Below are positions 16,633 to 25,017 of a stretch of DNA of 64,000 bases, one piece after another. Position numbers and translations under genes: made by a program. The notes under the pieces are model-generated. The model worked only from the letters and a program-made list of their open reading frames with translations. It had not been told where the DNA came from and searched no databases. Source of the stretch: Cryptosporangium aurantiacum (GTDB lineage: Bacteria; Actinomycetota; Actinomycetes; Mycobacteriales; Cryptosporangiaceae); NCBI RefSeq assembly GCF_900143005.1, contig NZ_FRCS01000004.1, positions 434,001 to 498,000 on the forward strand. The letters are read 5' to 3'. The first letter of the stretch is position 1; each line of letters starts with the position of its first letter.

Positions 16633-17752
16633 GCTCTTTCATGATCTCGTTGGAGCCGGCCCAGATGCGGGTCACGCGGGCGTCCATCCACGCGCGGGCG
16701 GCGCGGTACTCGGTCATGTACCCGTAGCCACCGTGGATCTGGACGCACGCGTCCAGCACCTCGCCCTGCACCTGGGCGCTCCACCACTTCGCCTTCGCGG
16801 CGTCCACCGCGGTCAGTTCACCCGCCGCGTGGGCGGCGATGCACTGGTCGACGAACGCCTGGGTCACCTCGACCTTGGTCACCGCGTCCGCGAGCACGAA
16901 CTTCGTGTTCTGGAAGCTGCCGATCGCCTGCCCGAACGCCTTGCGCTCCCGGGCGTACTCGATCGTCTCGGTGAGGATCTGCGCGGCGTGCGCGATGTTC
17001 GACACCGCGGCGCCGATCCGCTCCTGCGGCAGGCGCTCCATCATGTGGATGAACCCGCGGTCGAGTTCGCCGATCAGGTTCTCGGCGGGCAGCCGGACGT
17101 TGTCGAAGAACAGCTCGGCGGTGTCGGCCTCCGGCTGGCCGACCTTCTCCAGCTTGCGCCCGCGCTCGAAGCCCGGCGTCCCGGCCTCGACGACGAACAG
17201 CGAGATGCCCTTGGCGCGCTTCTCCGGGCTGGTTCGCGCGGCGACCACGACCAGGTCGGCCGAGTAGCCGTTGGTGATGAACGTCTTCGATCCGTTGAGC
17301 ACCCAGTCCGACCCGTCCCGGACCGCGGTGGTCTTCAGCCCGGCGAGGTCGGAGCCGCCGCTCGGCTCGGTCATGCCGATCGCGGTGGTGAGCTCGCCGG
17401 TGCAGAACCCGGGCAGCCAGCGCTGCTTCTGCGCGTCGGTGGTCAGCTCGATCAGGTACGGCGCGACGACGTCGACGTGGATGCTGAACGACGAGGAGAA
17501 CGCCACCCCGACGCGCGCCAGCTCCTCGCTGAAGATCGCGTTGAAGCGCCAGTCACCGGCCGCGCTGCCGCCGTACTCCTCCGCCACCTCCAGGCCGAGG
17601 AAGCCCTGCTTGCCCGCTTCGAGCCAGACGTCCCTGGCGATCTGCTTGTCGGCGATGAACTCGTCGTGCCGCGGCAGGATCGACCGCGTGACGAACTCGC
17701 GGACCGACTCCCGGAACGAGTCGTGGTCTGGCGTAAAGATGGTCCGCTTCAC
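16607..17752 (-). CDS. acyl-CoA dehydrogenase family protein
   Basis: 381 residues, normal for the family. The GTG at 17752 is preceded by GGAGGAATC. FAD-dependent alpha,beta-dehydrogenation of an acyl-CoA in the cytosol is expected. Visible landmarks are I-G-M-T-E-P-S-G-G-S-D-L-A-G (about 125-138), W-V-L-N-G-S-K-T-F-I-T-N-G near 155, and the C-terminal Q-I-H-G-G-Y-G-Y-M-T-E-Y followed by R-I-W-A-G-S-N-E-I-M-K. The chain-length or branched-chain preference cannot be read. A TetR gene is divergent with a shared operator, and the single-chain acyl-CoA carboxylase lies 3 kb away. Confidence 0.92.
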   Translation of the reverse strand: MKRTIFTPDHDSFRESVREFVTRSILPRHDEFIADKQIARDVWLEAGKQGFLGLEVAEEYGGSAAGDWRFNAIFSEELARVGVAFSSSFSIHVDVVAPYLIELTTDAQKQRWLPGFCTGELTTAIGMTEPSGGSDLAGLKTTAVRDGSDWVLNGSKTFITNGYSADLVVVAARTSPEKRAKGISLFVVEAGTPGFERGRKLEKVGQPEADTAELFFDNVRLPAENLIGELDRGFIHMMERLPQERIGAAVSNIAHAAQILTETIEYARERKAFGQAIGSFQNTKFVLADAVTKVEVTQAFVDQCIAAHAAGELTAVDAAKAKWWSAQVQGEVLDACVQIHGGYGYMTEYRAARAWMDARVTRIWAGSNEIMKELIGRDLGF

Positions 17753-17772
17753 GGCGATTCCTCCACGATGAA

Positions 17773-17786
17773 TAAGCGCTTGCTTA
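17773..17786. promoter_or_regulatory. TetR-type operator between the acyl-CoA dehydrogenase and its regulator
   Basis: TAAGC-GCTT-GCTTA is an inverted repeat with five-base arms, and it also contains the overlapping eight-base palindrome AAGCGCTT. It sits 20 bp upstream of the dehydrogenase start in the 148-bp divergent gap with the TetR gene. Operators with AAGC/GCTT half-sites are common for TetR regulators of acyl-CoA catabolism in actinobacteria, so autoregulation plus repression of the dehydrogenase is the likely design. Confidence 0.6.
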
Positions 17787-17900
17787 GGAGCGTGGCTGTT
17801 TAGTGCGAACGCGTCAACGCGCCGTGACGAACCCCACGGGCCTCGCGTCCACCACGCGCAGAAGCCCCGCCGGCCGCGCGAACAGGCGGAGAATGGCGGG

Positions 17901-18494
17901 ATGACGCGGGATGCGCCGGTGCTGCGCACGGATCCGGTGCGGCGGCTGTTGGACGCCGCCACCGAGGCCTTCGCCGAGCGCGGCTTCCACGCCACCACGA
18001 CCCGCGACATCGCGAGCCGCGCCGGGATGAGTCCCGCCGCCCTCTACGTGCACTTCCGCTCGAAGGAGGAGGTTCTCTACCAGATCGCGCTGCGCGGCCA
18101 CCAGGACGCGCGGCAGATCGTCGCGGACGCTCCGGCCGGTCTGCGGACGCACGGCGAACGCCTGAGCGCGATCGTGCGCGACTTCGCGTGCTGGCACGCG
18201 GGCGAGCACACGATGGGGCGGGTCGTCCAGTACGAGCTCGACGCGCTGGAGCCGGACCATCGCGCCGAGGTGATCCTGCTCCGCGAACAGATCGAGGACG
18301 ACGTCCTGGGCGAGATCTCGGCCGGCATCACGTCCGGGGAGTTCGGCACACCGGACGCCAAGGGCGCGGCGCTGGTGTTGTTGTCGCTCTGCGTCGACGT
18401 GGCGCGCTGGTACCGCCCCGACGGACGCCTCTCCCCCGCCCAGATCGGCGACCTCTACGCCACCACCGCCCTGCAGGTAGTGGCCGCCCGTTAG
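17901..18494 (+). CDS. TetR-family transcriptional regulator of acyl-CoA metabolism
   Basis: 197 residues. The DNA-binding domain at about 10-60 reads L-L-D-A-A-T-E-A-F-A-E-R-G-F-H then T-T-R-D-I-A-S-R-A-G-M-S-P-A-A-L-Y-V-H-F, a clean TetR helix-turn-helix. The ligand domain (about 80-190) resembles the TetR_C group of fatty-acyl regulators (F-A-C-W-H-A-G-E-H-T). It is divergent from an acyl-CoA dehydrogenase with a dyad between, so an acyl-CoA inducer is likely. The 3' end runs into a 21-bp tandem repeat. Confidence 0.9.
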   Translation: MTRDAPVLRTDPVRRLLDAATEAFAERGFHATTTRDIASRAGMSPAALYVHFRSKEEVLYQIALRGHQDARQIVADAPAGLRTHGERLSAIVRDFACWHAGEHTMGRVVQYELDALEPDHRAEVILLREQIEDDVLGEISAGITSGEFGTPDAKGAALVLLSLCVDVARWYRPDGRLSPAQIGDLYATTALQVVAAR

Positions 18495-18552
18495 TCGGCC
18501 GGCACGGGGCGTCAGTCGGCCAGCACCGGGCGTCAGTCGGCCAGCACCGGGC
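18491..18552. repeat. 21-bp tandem repeat, three copies, spanning two convergent stop codons
   Basis: Copies at 18511-18531 and 18532-18552 are identical (unit begins GTCAGTCGGCCAGCACC) and a degenerate 20-base copy lies at 18491-18510. On the minus strand each unit spells R-P-V-L-A-D-stop (or R-P-V-P-A-D-stop), the C-terminus of the PAS-GGDEF gene, repeated after its own stop. The TetR stop lies in the outer copy. The unit is seven codons, so slippage or unequal exchange here would only change the tail. Confidence 0.85.
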
Positions 18553-20170
18553 GGCCGAGGCGTTGGCGCTTGGACTCGTACATCGCGACGTCGGCGCGGT
18601 CGACCAGCACGTCGGCGTCGACCTCGGTCGCCGACCACGCGACCCCGATGCTCGCCTTCGGCGTCATCTCGGTGCCGCCGAGGCTCAGCGGTTCCCCGAG
18701 GGCGTCCGCGAGCCGTTCGGCCACCGCGATCGCCACGTCCGCGCTCGGCACGTGCCGGCTCACCACCAGGAACTCGTCGCCGCCGAGGCGTCCGACCAGG
18801 TCGTCGGTGCGTGCGGCCGACCGCAGGCGTCGCGCCACCGCCACCAGCAGCTGGTCACCCGCTCCGTGGCCGAGCTGGTCGTTGATCTCCTTGAAGTGGT
18901 CCACGTCGAAGAACACCACCGCCGTTCCGCTTCCGGACGCGCGCGCGGACTGCAGCGCGCCCTCGAGTTCGTCCAGGATCGCGGCCCGGTTGAGGCTCTG
19001 GGTCAGCGCGTCGTAGGTGGCGCGCTGCCGTAGCTCGTCGCGGAGCCGGGCGTCCTCGGTGACGTCGTTGACGCTCAGCACGCCGCCGGTGATCGCACCG
19101 GTCGCGTCCCGGACCGGCCGCAGCCGCAGGTGGAACCGGCGGGCCTGACGCAGCCGCACTTCCAGGTCGCAGTCCTTGCCGCCCAGCGTCGCGGTGACCG
19201 CCTCGATGACCGTCGGCCGGTCGAGCGGGAGCACGCCGGCCAGCTGCTGGTCGACGGTGGTCGCGCGGGGGGCGCCGAGCAGCTTCGTGATGCGCTCGTT
19301 GCGGTACTGGATCGTACGGTCGGCGCCGAACTGCAGGATGCCGAGCGGCAGCGCCTCGGTGAGCGCTCGCAGCAGGCTCTCGCTGGCCGCCAGCGCCTCC
19401 TGGGCTTCCATCTCGTCGGCGATGTTCAGCATCTCGGCGGCGACGTCCCGGTGCTCGGGGTCGTGGAGCCGGTTCTGGTTGGTGACCTCCATCCAGACCC
19501 AGGACCCGTCCCGGTGGCGGTGGCGCAGCCGGACCCGGCTCTGGGAACCGGGACGGGCGAGCAACTCCATCCAGTGGCCGAACGCGCGTTCGTGGTCGTC
19601 GGGGTGAACGAACTCGATTGAGCGGCGTCCGACCACCTCGTCGGGCTGCCAGCCGAGGATGTGGCTGAACGCGGCGTCCACCTCGAGGAAGATCGCCTGC
19701 GAGTCCTTGCGGGTCGCCGCGCGCCGGGGCTGATACAGCCTGGTCACGGTGCCGGCGTCCCGCCGTTGCGCGCCGACCAGCACCCCGATCATCACGCCGT
19801 GCACCTCGGTGACGTCGACGAAGTGCAGCCGGGTCTCAGCGTCCGGCTCATCGATGAGCGTGATGTCCGTGCTGGCCACGCCGTGCTCCTGCGCGCGGCG
19901 CCAGGCCTCGATCACCGGCACCATGTCGGACGGCGGCACGATCTCCAGCGCCGACACGTGCCCGGCGAGAACGCGGTGGTCGGTGCCCAGCGGCAGCGAT
20001 TCGGGGAGCGGGACGAACAGGCCGTCCGGCCCGATCGCCATCACCTCGGCGTCGGACGCCTGCTCCAGCAGGTAAGCCAGGACGCGCTCGCGGGCGACGG
20101 CGTCGAGCGGACTGCCGCGGTCCGCGGCCTCCGGCTCGGCCGTCGCCGCCCCTGAGCCGTCCGTCGTCAT
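18533..20170 (-). CDS. PAS-domain diguanylate cyclase (GGDEF)
   Basis: About 545 residues from ATG 20170; a GTG three codons earlier is also possible and neither has a strong ribosome-binding site. No membrane segment is present, so it is cytosolic. PAS-type domains occupy about 30-130, 155-260 (F-S-H-I-L-G-W-Q-P-D-E-V-V-G-R) and 275-390. The catalytic domain has R-L-G-G-D-E-F, which condenses two GTP to c-di-GMP. An R-T-D-D inhibitory site sits five residues before it, so product inhibition is expected. It has no EAL domain, unlike the second GGDEF protein near 58 kb. Confidence 0.92.
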   Translation of the reverse strand: MTTDGSGAATAEPEAADRGSPLDAVARERVLAYLLEQASDAEVMAIGPDGLFVPLPESLPLGTDHRVLAGHVSALEIVPPSDMVPVIEAWRRAQEHGVASTDITLIDEPDAETRLHFVDVTEVHGVMIGVLVGAQRRDAGTVTRLYQPRRAATRKDSQAIFLEVDAAFSHILGWQPDEVVGRRSIEFVHPDDHERAFGHWMELLARPGSQSRVRLRHRHRDGSWVWMEVTNQNRLHDPEHRDVAAEMLNIADEMEAQEALAASESLLRALTEALPLGILQFGADRTIQYRNERITKLLGAPRATTVDQQLAGVLPLDRPTVIEAVTATLGGKDCDLEVRLRQARRFHLRLRPVRDATGAITGGVLSVNDVTEDARLRDELRQRATYDALTQSLNRAAILDELEGALQSARASGSGTAVVFFDVDHFKEINDQLGHGAGDQLLVAVARRLRSAARTDDLVGRLGGDEFLVVSRHVPSADVAIAVAERLADALGEPLSLGGTEMTPKASIGVAWSATEVDADVLVDRADVAMYESKRQRLGRPVLAD

Positions 20171-20218
20171 GCCTGCCACATCGGCACCGCGACACGCTGC
20201 CTGAGCGTCTGAAACGAG

Positions 20219-20249
20219 CGAGGGGCGCGCCGGGTCGGCGCGCCCCTCG
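20219..20249. terminator. G+C-rich hairpin terminator
   Basis: A perfect 13-bp stem (20219-20231 with 20237-20249) with loop GGGTC, just beyond the stop of the secreted hypothetical gene (minus strand) and before the GGDEF gene. Short GAAAC/GTTTC flanks on both sides could add pairing and give a T-rich tail on the minus strand. It separates the two co-oriented genes. Confidence 0.75.
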
Positions 20250-20260
20250 GTTTCGGTACG

Positions 20261-20878
20261 TCAGGCGATCGTGACCTTGCTCCGGAGCGCCGGGCACAGG
20301 TTCTTGGTCGCGGCGTTGAGGACGCTCAGCGCGGCCTGGCGCGGCTTGGCCGGGTTCTGCTCGGCCACCAACCACTGGGTGACGTCCATGACGACCCGGG
20401 ACTGGTCGTAGGTCGCGAGGGCCTCGCAGGTCTCCTGGCCGAGCTGAACCATCTTCGGCTGGTAACCGACCACGCGGTACACCTCGGACGACAGCGTGAG
20501 CAGGTACTTGTTGTAGCGCAGGTCGGGGTCGGCGCAGTTCGTGCCCGCGTAGTAGGTCTTGGGCAGCGACGGGTCGGGCACGCAGGTGTTGGTCAGCGTC
20601 GCCATGAACGGCCGGGCGGTCGCGGTGGCCGTCGCGGCGGCGGTAGTGGTGGTGGCGGCGGTCGCGACCGGCGTGGCGCCGGCAGGCGCGGCGGACGCGG
20701 TCGGTGCGACGGTCGGCGCAGCTGCCTTCGCGGCGGACGGGCCACCGGCCAGCGCCGTGAACGCGGTCTTCAGGCCCTTCGGCGCCGCCACCTCGGCCGC
20801 GCTCGCGCCCCAGACCACCAGGCCCACGACGACGGCGACGCCCAGCAACCGCAATCCGAAACTGACTCGGTACCCCAT
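20261..20878 (-). CDS. secreted or membrane-anchored hypothetical protein with DUF732-like C-terminus
   Basis: 205 residues. A hydrophobic N-terminal segment (about 8-30) looks like a signal peptide or anchor. A low-complexity Ala/Thr/Pro linker covers about 45-95. The C-terminal 110 residues contain four cysteines (T-C-V-P-D-P, N-C-A-D-P, E-T-C-E-A-L, N-L-C-P-A-L) suited to two disulfides, and an end, L-N-A-A-T-K-N-L-C-P, like that of DUF732 exported proteins of mycobacteria. No function is known. It stands alone, ending at the hairpin terminator and about 75 bp downstream of the carboxylase gene. Confidence 0.75.
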   Translation of the reverse strand: MGYRVSFGLRLLGVAVVVGLVVWGASAAEVAAPKGLKTAFTALAGGPSAAKAAAPTVAPTASAAPAGATPVATAATTTTAAATATATARPFMATLTNTCVPDPSLPKTYYAGTNCADPDLRYNKYLLTLSSEVYRVVGYQPKMVQLGQETCEALATYDQSRVVMDVTQWLVAEQNPAKPRQAALSVLNAATKNLCPALRSKVTIA

Positions 20879-20952
20879 GACGATCCTTCCCCTCCGGCTA
20901 CGAACTCACCGGAACAGACCGCCGAACCGCGCCCCTGATACGGATGTGAGCG

Positions 20953-23900
20953 TCACCACACGTCGACGAACGCCCTGCGGTGCTCCCCCGGCGGCGCGGA
21001 CCGCAGCACGGTGAGGATCAGCCGCCGGGTGTCGGCCGGGTCGACGACGTCGTCCAGCTCGCCGTACGTCGCGGCCGACAGGGCCTTGCCCCGCGCGTAC
21101 ATCGTCGCCACCGCGGCCTCGAACACCCGCTGACGCTCGGCCGGGTCCGCGATCGCCGCCAGCTCCTTCCGGGCGCCGAGCCGGACCGCGCCCTCGAAGC
21201 CCATCGCGCCGAGTTCGCCGGTCGGCCAGGCGACCGTGAGCAGCGGGTTGAGCAGGCTGCCGCCGGTCATCGCCTGGGCACCGAGGCCGTACGCCTTGCG
21301 CAGGACGACCGCGACCAGCGGCACGGTCAGCGCGGCGCCGACCACGAACAGCCGGCTGCAGTGCCGGACCAGCGCGGTCTTCTCGGCGTCCGGGCCGACC
21401 ATCATGCCCGGGGTATCGACGAGCGTGACCACCGGCAGCCCGTAGGCCTCGCACAGCTGGAGGAACCGGGCCGCCTTGTCGGCGCCGTCGCTGGTGATCG
21501 CCCCGGCCAGGTGCAGCGGGTTGTTCGCCAGGACGCCGACCGGCCGCCCGTCGATCCGCGCCAGCGCGGTGACCATCCCGGGCGCGAACTCGCTCCGCAG
21601 CTCGAGCACCGACCCGGTGTCGCAGAGCGTCTCTACGACCGACCGCACGTCGTAGACGCGCAGCCGGTTCTCCGGGATCAGGTGCCGCAGCAGCCGCTGG
21701 TCGGCCGCCGGTGCGCCGCCGGGCAGCGCCCCCTGGAAGTACGAGAGCGCCTGCTTGGCGGCGGCGATCGCGGCCGCGTCGTCGTCCACCAGCAGGTCGA
21801 GGACGCCGTTCGCCGCCTGCACGGCCGCCGGGCCGACGTCGTCCGGTGCCACCACGCCGAGGCCACCGCCCTCGATCATCGCCGGGCCACCCATCCCGAT
21901 CGACGCGTCGCGGGTGCCGATGACCAGGTCGGAACAGCCGGCCAGCGCCGCGTTCCCGGCGAAGCACCGGCCGGAGACGACCGCGATCCGCGGCACGACC
22001 CCCGACAGGGCAGCCCAGAGCGTGAACGCCTGGGTATCGAGCGCGGAGACCGTCTGCACGTCGACGTCGCCGGGGCGGCCACCACCACCCTCCGCGAACA
22101 GCACGGCCGGGCGCCGGAGCCGCTCGATCACCTCGAACAGCCGGTCTTTCTTCTTGTGTCCGGCGTGGCCCTGGGTGCCCGCCAGCACCGTGTAGTCGTA
22201 GCTGAGCACGGCGGCCTGGGCTCGGTCGTCGTCGAACAGGTCGCCGTTGACCCGGCCGAGCCCGGCGATCAGGCCGTCGGCGGGAGTCTTCGCGATCAGC
22301 TCGTCGAGCGGGCGGCGGGTGCGCTGAGCTGCGACGACGAGCCCGCCGTACTCGACCCAGGTACCCGGGTCGACGAGGTCGGCGAGGTTCTCCCTGGCCG
22401 TACGGCGCCCGGCCGCGTGCCGTTTCGCCACCGCGTCCGGGCGGGCGGCGTCGCGGAGCAGATCTTGCCGCCGCAGTACCTCGGCGAGGTCGGGGCGGAC
22501 GTCGTCGAGGTCGTGGTCGGCGGTCTCGTCGGCGGCGTCGGTCTCCGCGTCGCCGGGCAGCACCACGGCCACGACCGTGCCCTCGGTCACCGGATCACCG
22601 GGCGCGAGCGGCACCGCCACCACCGTGCCCGCGACCGGCGCGGCCACCACGTGCTCCATCTTCATCGCCTCGACCACCGCCAGCTCCTCGCCGGCCCGGA
22701 CGGTCTGCCCGACCGCTGCCCGGACCGCGGCGACGACGCCGCGCAGGTCGGCGGTGGCCGGGACGGTGCCGGGCTGCACGGCCGTGACGGTGTCGGCCAC
22801 CACGGCGGACGCCGCCCGCAGCACGTCCGGGTGGTCGGCGAGGAAGCCGGTGGTGACGGTTCCGGCGGCGAGCCCGTCGCGAAACGCGGGGTGCGCGACG
22901 ATCGCCGCCAGCGCGGGCAGGTTCGTCGCCACCCCGTCGAACGTGGTCTCGGCCAGCGCCCGGTCGAGCCGGCGCAGCGCACCCCGGTCGTCCGGCGCGG
23001 AGACCACGAGCTTGGCGAGCAGGCTGTCGAATCGGGCGGAGACGGTGTCGCCCGCCCGGGCGGCGGTGTCGACCCGGACGCCGAGCCCGCCGGGCAGCGT
23101 CACCGTGCTGAGCGTGCCGGTGGACGGCGTCGGGGAGCCGTCGGCGCGGTAGGTCTCGGCGTTCACCCGCACCTGGATCGCCGACCCGACCGCCGACGGG
23201 GCCGCGGCCAGCCCGACCTCGGCCAGCGTGGCCCCGGCAGCGATCCGCAGCTGGGCCGCGACCAGGTCGACGCGGTGGACCTCCTCGGTCACCGTGTGCT
23301 CGACCTGGAGTCGAGGGTTGACCTCCAGGAACACGAACGGCTCCGGGTCGCCGCTCGCCAGCCCGTCGGCGTCGACCAGGAACTCGACCGTGGCGAGCCC
23401 GCGGAACCCGACCGACCCGGTCAACCGGGCGGCCGCATCGGCCAGCGCGGACCGGACCGCGGACGGTAACGCCGGAGCCGGCGCGACCTCGACGAGCTTC
23501 TGGTGCCGCCGCTGCACCGAGCAGTCGCGGTCGCCGATCGTCACCACGGCGCCGGTGCCGTCTCCGACCACCTGTACTTCGACGTGGCGCGCGGCGGTCA
23601 GGTACTGCTCGACGTAGACGTCGTCGCGGCCGAACGCCGACCGTGCCTCGGACCGGCACCGCTCGTACGCGTCGGCCAGCCGGTCGGCGTCGCGCACCAC
23701 GCGCATACCGAGCCCGCCGCCCCCGGCGACCGCCTTGACGATGACCGCGCCGTGTTTCTCCAGCAGCTCTTGTGCCTCGGTGAGCGTCGAGGCAGCCGCG
23801 GCGACCGGGACGCCGAGTTCCGCGGCGAGCGCCCGCGCGCCGGTCTTGTCGCCGAGCCGGTCGAGGACGTCGGGCGCCGGGCCGACGAACGTCAGGCCCG

Positions 23901-24189
23901 CCGCCGCGCACGCCCGTGCGAACTCGGCGCTCTCCGACCGGAACCCGTACCCGGGGTGGACGAGCGTGCAGCCGGTGCCGACACCGGCCGCGACCAGACC
24001 CTCGATGTCGAGGTAGGCGGCCGGGCCGGCGCCGCTCAGCTCGCGCGCGTCGTCGGCGAGCCCGACGTGAGCGGCGTCCGCGTCGTCGGTGGCGTAGACG
24101 GCCGTAGTGGCCCAGCCGAGTTCGCGCGCGGCCCGGATCACCCGGACCGCGATCTCACCCCGGTTGGCGACGAGCACCCGCGTTGGCAT
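20953..24189 (-). CDS. single-chain acyl-CoA carboxylase: biotin carboxylase-BCCP-carboxyltransferase
   Basis: 1078 residues joining all three activities. Biotin carboxylase covers about 1-445 (start R-V-L-V-A-N-R-G-E-I-A, ATP-grasp G-G-G-G-L-G-M at 156-162, F-L-E-V-N-P-R-L-Q-V-E-H at 287). The biotin carrier is at about 480-545 with E-A-M-K-M and biotinylated Lys510. The carboxyltransferase, alpha and beta halves together, follows from about 570 (G-R-C-F-A-G-N-A-A-L-A-G, later K-A-Y-G-L-G-A-Q-A-M). ATP-dependent carboxylation of an acyl-CoA is expected. Actinobacterial carboxylases usually have separate AccA and AccD chains; single-chain enzymes of this order are the less common long-chain acyl-CoA carboxylase type. 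The chain preference is inferred, not seen. Confidence 0.92.
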   Translation of the reverse strand: MPTRVLVANRGEIAVRVIRAARELGWATTAVYATDDADAAHVGLADDARELSGAGPAAYLDIEGLVAAGVGTGCTLVHPGYGFRSESAEFARACAAAGLTFVGPAPDVLDRLGDKTGARALAAELGVPVAAAASTLTEAQELLEKHGAVIVKAVAGGGGLGMRVVRDADRLADAYERCRSEARSAFGRDDVYVEQYLTAARHVEVQVVGDGTGAVVTIGDRDCSVQRRHQKLVEVAPAPALPSAVRSALADAAARLTGSVGFRGLATVEFLVDADGLASGDPEPFVFLEVNPRLQVEHTVTEEVHRVDLVAAQLRIAAGATLAEVGLAAAPSAVGSAIQVRVNAETYRADGSPTPSTGTLSTVTLPGGLGVRVDTAARAGDTVSARFDSLLAKLVVSAPDDRGALRRLDRALAETTFDGVATNLPALAAIVAHPAFRDGLAAGTVTTGFLADHPDVLRAASAVVADTVTAVQPGTVPATADLRGVVAAVRAAVGQTVRAGEELAVVEAMKMEHVVAAPVAGTVVAVPLAPGDPVTEGTVVAVVLPGDAETDAADETADHDLDDVRPDLAEVLRRQDLLRDAARPDAVAKRHAAGRRTARENLADLVDPGTWVEYGGLVVAAQRTRRPLDELIAKTPADGLIAGLGRVNGDLFDDDRAQAAVLSYDYTVLAGTQGHAGHKKKDRLFEVIERLRRPAVLFAEGGGGRPGDVDVQTVSALDTQAFTLWAALSGVVPRIAVVSGRCFAGNAALAGCSDLVIGTRDASIGMGGPAMIEGGGLGVVAPDDVGPAAVQAANGVLDLLVDDDAAAIAAAKQALSYFQGALPGGAPAADQRLLRHLIPENRLRVYDVRSVVETLCDTGSVLELRSEFAPGMVTALARIDGRPVGVLANNPLHLAGAITSDGADKAARFLQLCEAYGLPVVTLVDTPGMMVGPDAEKTALVRHCSRLFVVGAALTVPLVAVVLRKAYGLGAQAMTGGSLLNPLLTVAWPTGELGAMGFEGAVRLGARKELAAIADPAERQRVFEAAVATMYARGKALSAATYGELDDVVDPADTRRLILTVLRSAPPGEHRRAFVDVW

Positions 24190-24219
24190 GCGTACTTTCT
24201 ACCCTGCACCCCCGACAGC

Positions 24220-24237
24220 TGGTACGACCCAGTACCA
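24220..24237. promoter_or_regulatory. inverted repeat upstream of the carboxylase gene
   Basis: TGGTAC-N6-GTACCA, with perfect six-base arms, lies 31 bp before the carboxylase ATG and directly after the anti-sigma stop on the same strand. A repressor site or a weak terminator are both possible; the absence of a T-run favours an operator. Confidence 0.4.
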
Positions 24238-24240
24238 AAT

Positions 24241-25017
24241 TCACCGGCGCAGCTCGCCGCGGAGCACGCTGGTGGCCGAGTGCGCCGGATCGCCGTCGAA
24301 CGTCTCCGCGGAGATGTCGATGCCACGCCAGCCCGCCGGGTCCAGGCCCGGCGGCACCGGGAACCGCACCACCTCACCTGGCCGGACTGCCCCCATCGCC
24401 TGCATCCGGACGGTTCCCGGCACGAACATCCACGCCTCGTAGAAGCCGTCGGTCAGCGGCAGGTCGCGCACGTCGATCTCGAGTGCGAGGCGGTCGCCGG
24501 TGCGGATCAGCCGGGCGTCGCCGGTGCTGCCCCTGCCCTCGTTGCCGACCGGGGCCAGCGCTGTCGACGCGACCACGGTGCTCGCGGGGGCATCCGGGCG
24601 GCGGACCTCCTGCCAGCCCAGGGTCGCCCCCACGCCGAGCACGACGCCGAGCACGCACGCCGCGGCGGCGGTAAGGATCCGCCGACCACGCCCCGCCCGA
24701 CGGCCTCCGACCACCGCGTGTCCACCGGCATCGCGTCCGCCGTGGGACAGCGGGACCACCTCGGCGGCGCGCGGGCTCTCGGACCGGACCTCGGCCTCGA
24801 TCGCGTCCCAGACGCGCGGCGGAGGCGGCGGAGGCTGCAGGTCGTCCGCGTCGGCCTCCCGGCCAAGCCCGACGACGTGCCGTAGCGCCGCGTACTCCCG
24901 GCCGCAGATCGGGCACTCCGCGAGGTGGGCCCGCGCCCACTGCTCCTCGGCATCGGCCGGCGGCGTCTCCTCGTCGAGCGCCAGCAGGGTCAGTCGTTCA
25001 GGGTCGACGTGCCGCAT
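24241..25017 (-). CDS. anti-sigma factor, RskA-like with zinc-finger motif
   Basis: 258 residues. The cytoplasmic N-terminus has A-H-L-A-E-C-P-I-C-G, the H-x3-C-x2-C zinc-binding motif of ZAS anti-sigma domains (about 31-38). One membrane helix follows at about 114-135 (A-A-A-A-C-V-L-G-V-V-L-G-V-G), then an extracytoplasmic RskA-type domain (D-G-F-Y-E-A-W-M-F-V-P-G near 190). It should hold the sigma factor inactive at the membrane and be removed by proteolysis. It overlaps the sigma gene by 20 bp. The M50-type protease gene 2-3 kb upstream could take part in that proteolysis, but this is conjecture. Confidence 0.88.
   Translation of the reverse strand: MRHVDPERLTLLALDEETPPADAEEQWARAHLAECPICGREYAALRHVVGLGREADADDLQPPPPPPRVWDAIEAEVRSESPRAAEVVPLSHGGRDAGGHAVVGGRRAGRGRRILTAAAACVLGVVLGVGATLGWQEVRRPDAPASTVVASTALAPVGNEGRGSTGDARLIRTGDRLALEIDVRDLPLTDGFYEAWMFVPGTVRMQAMGAVRPGEVVRFPVPPGLDPAGWRGIDISAETFDGDPAHSATSVLRGELRR

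Noticed and set aside
20980-23469. 829-codon open frame antisense to the acyl-CoA carboxylase
   Set aside because: It is a compositional shadow of the carboxylase gene with no motifs.
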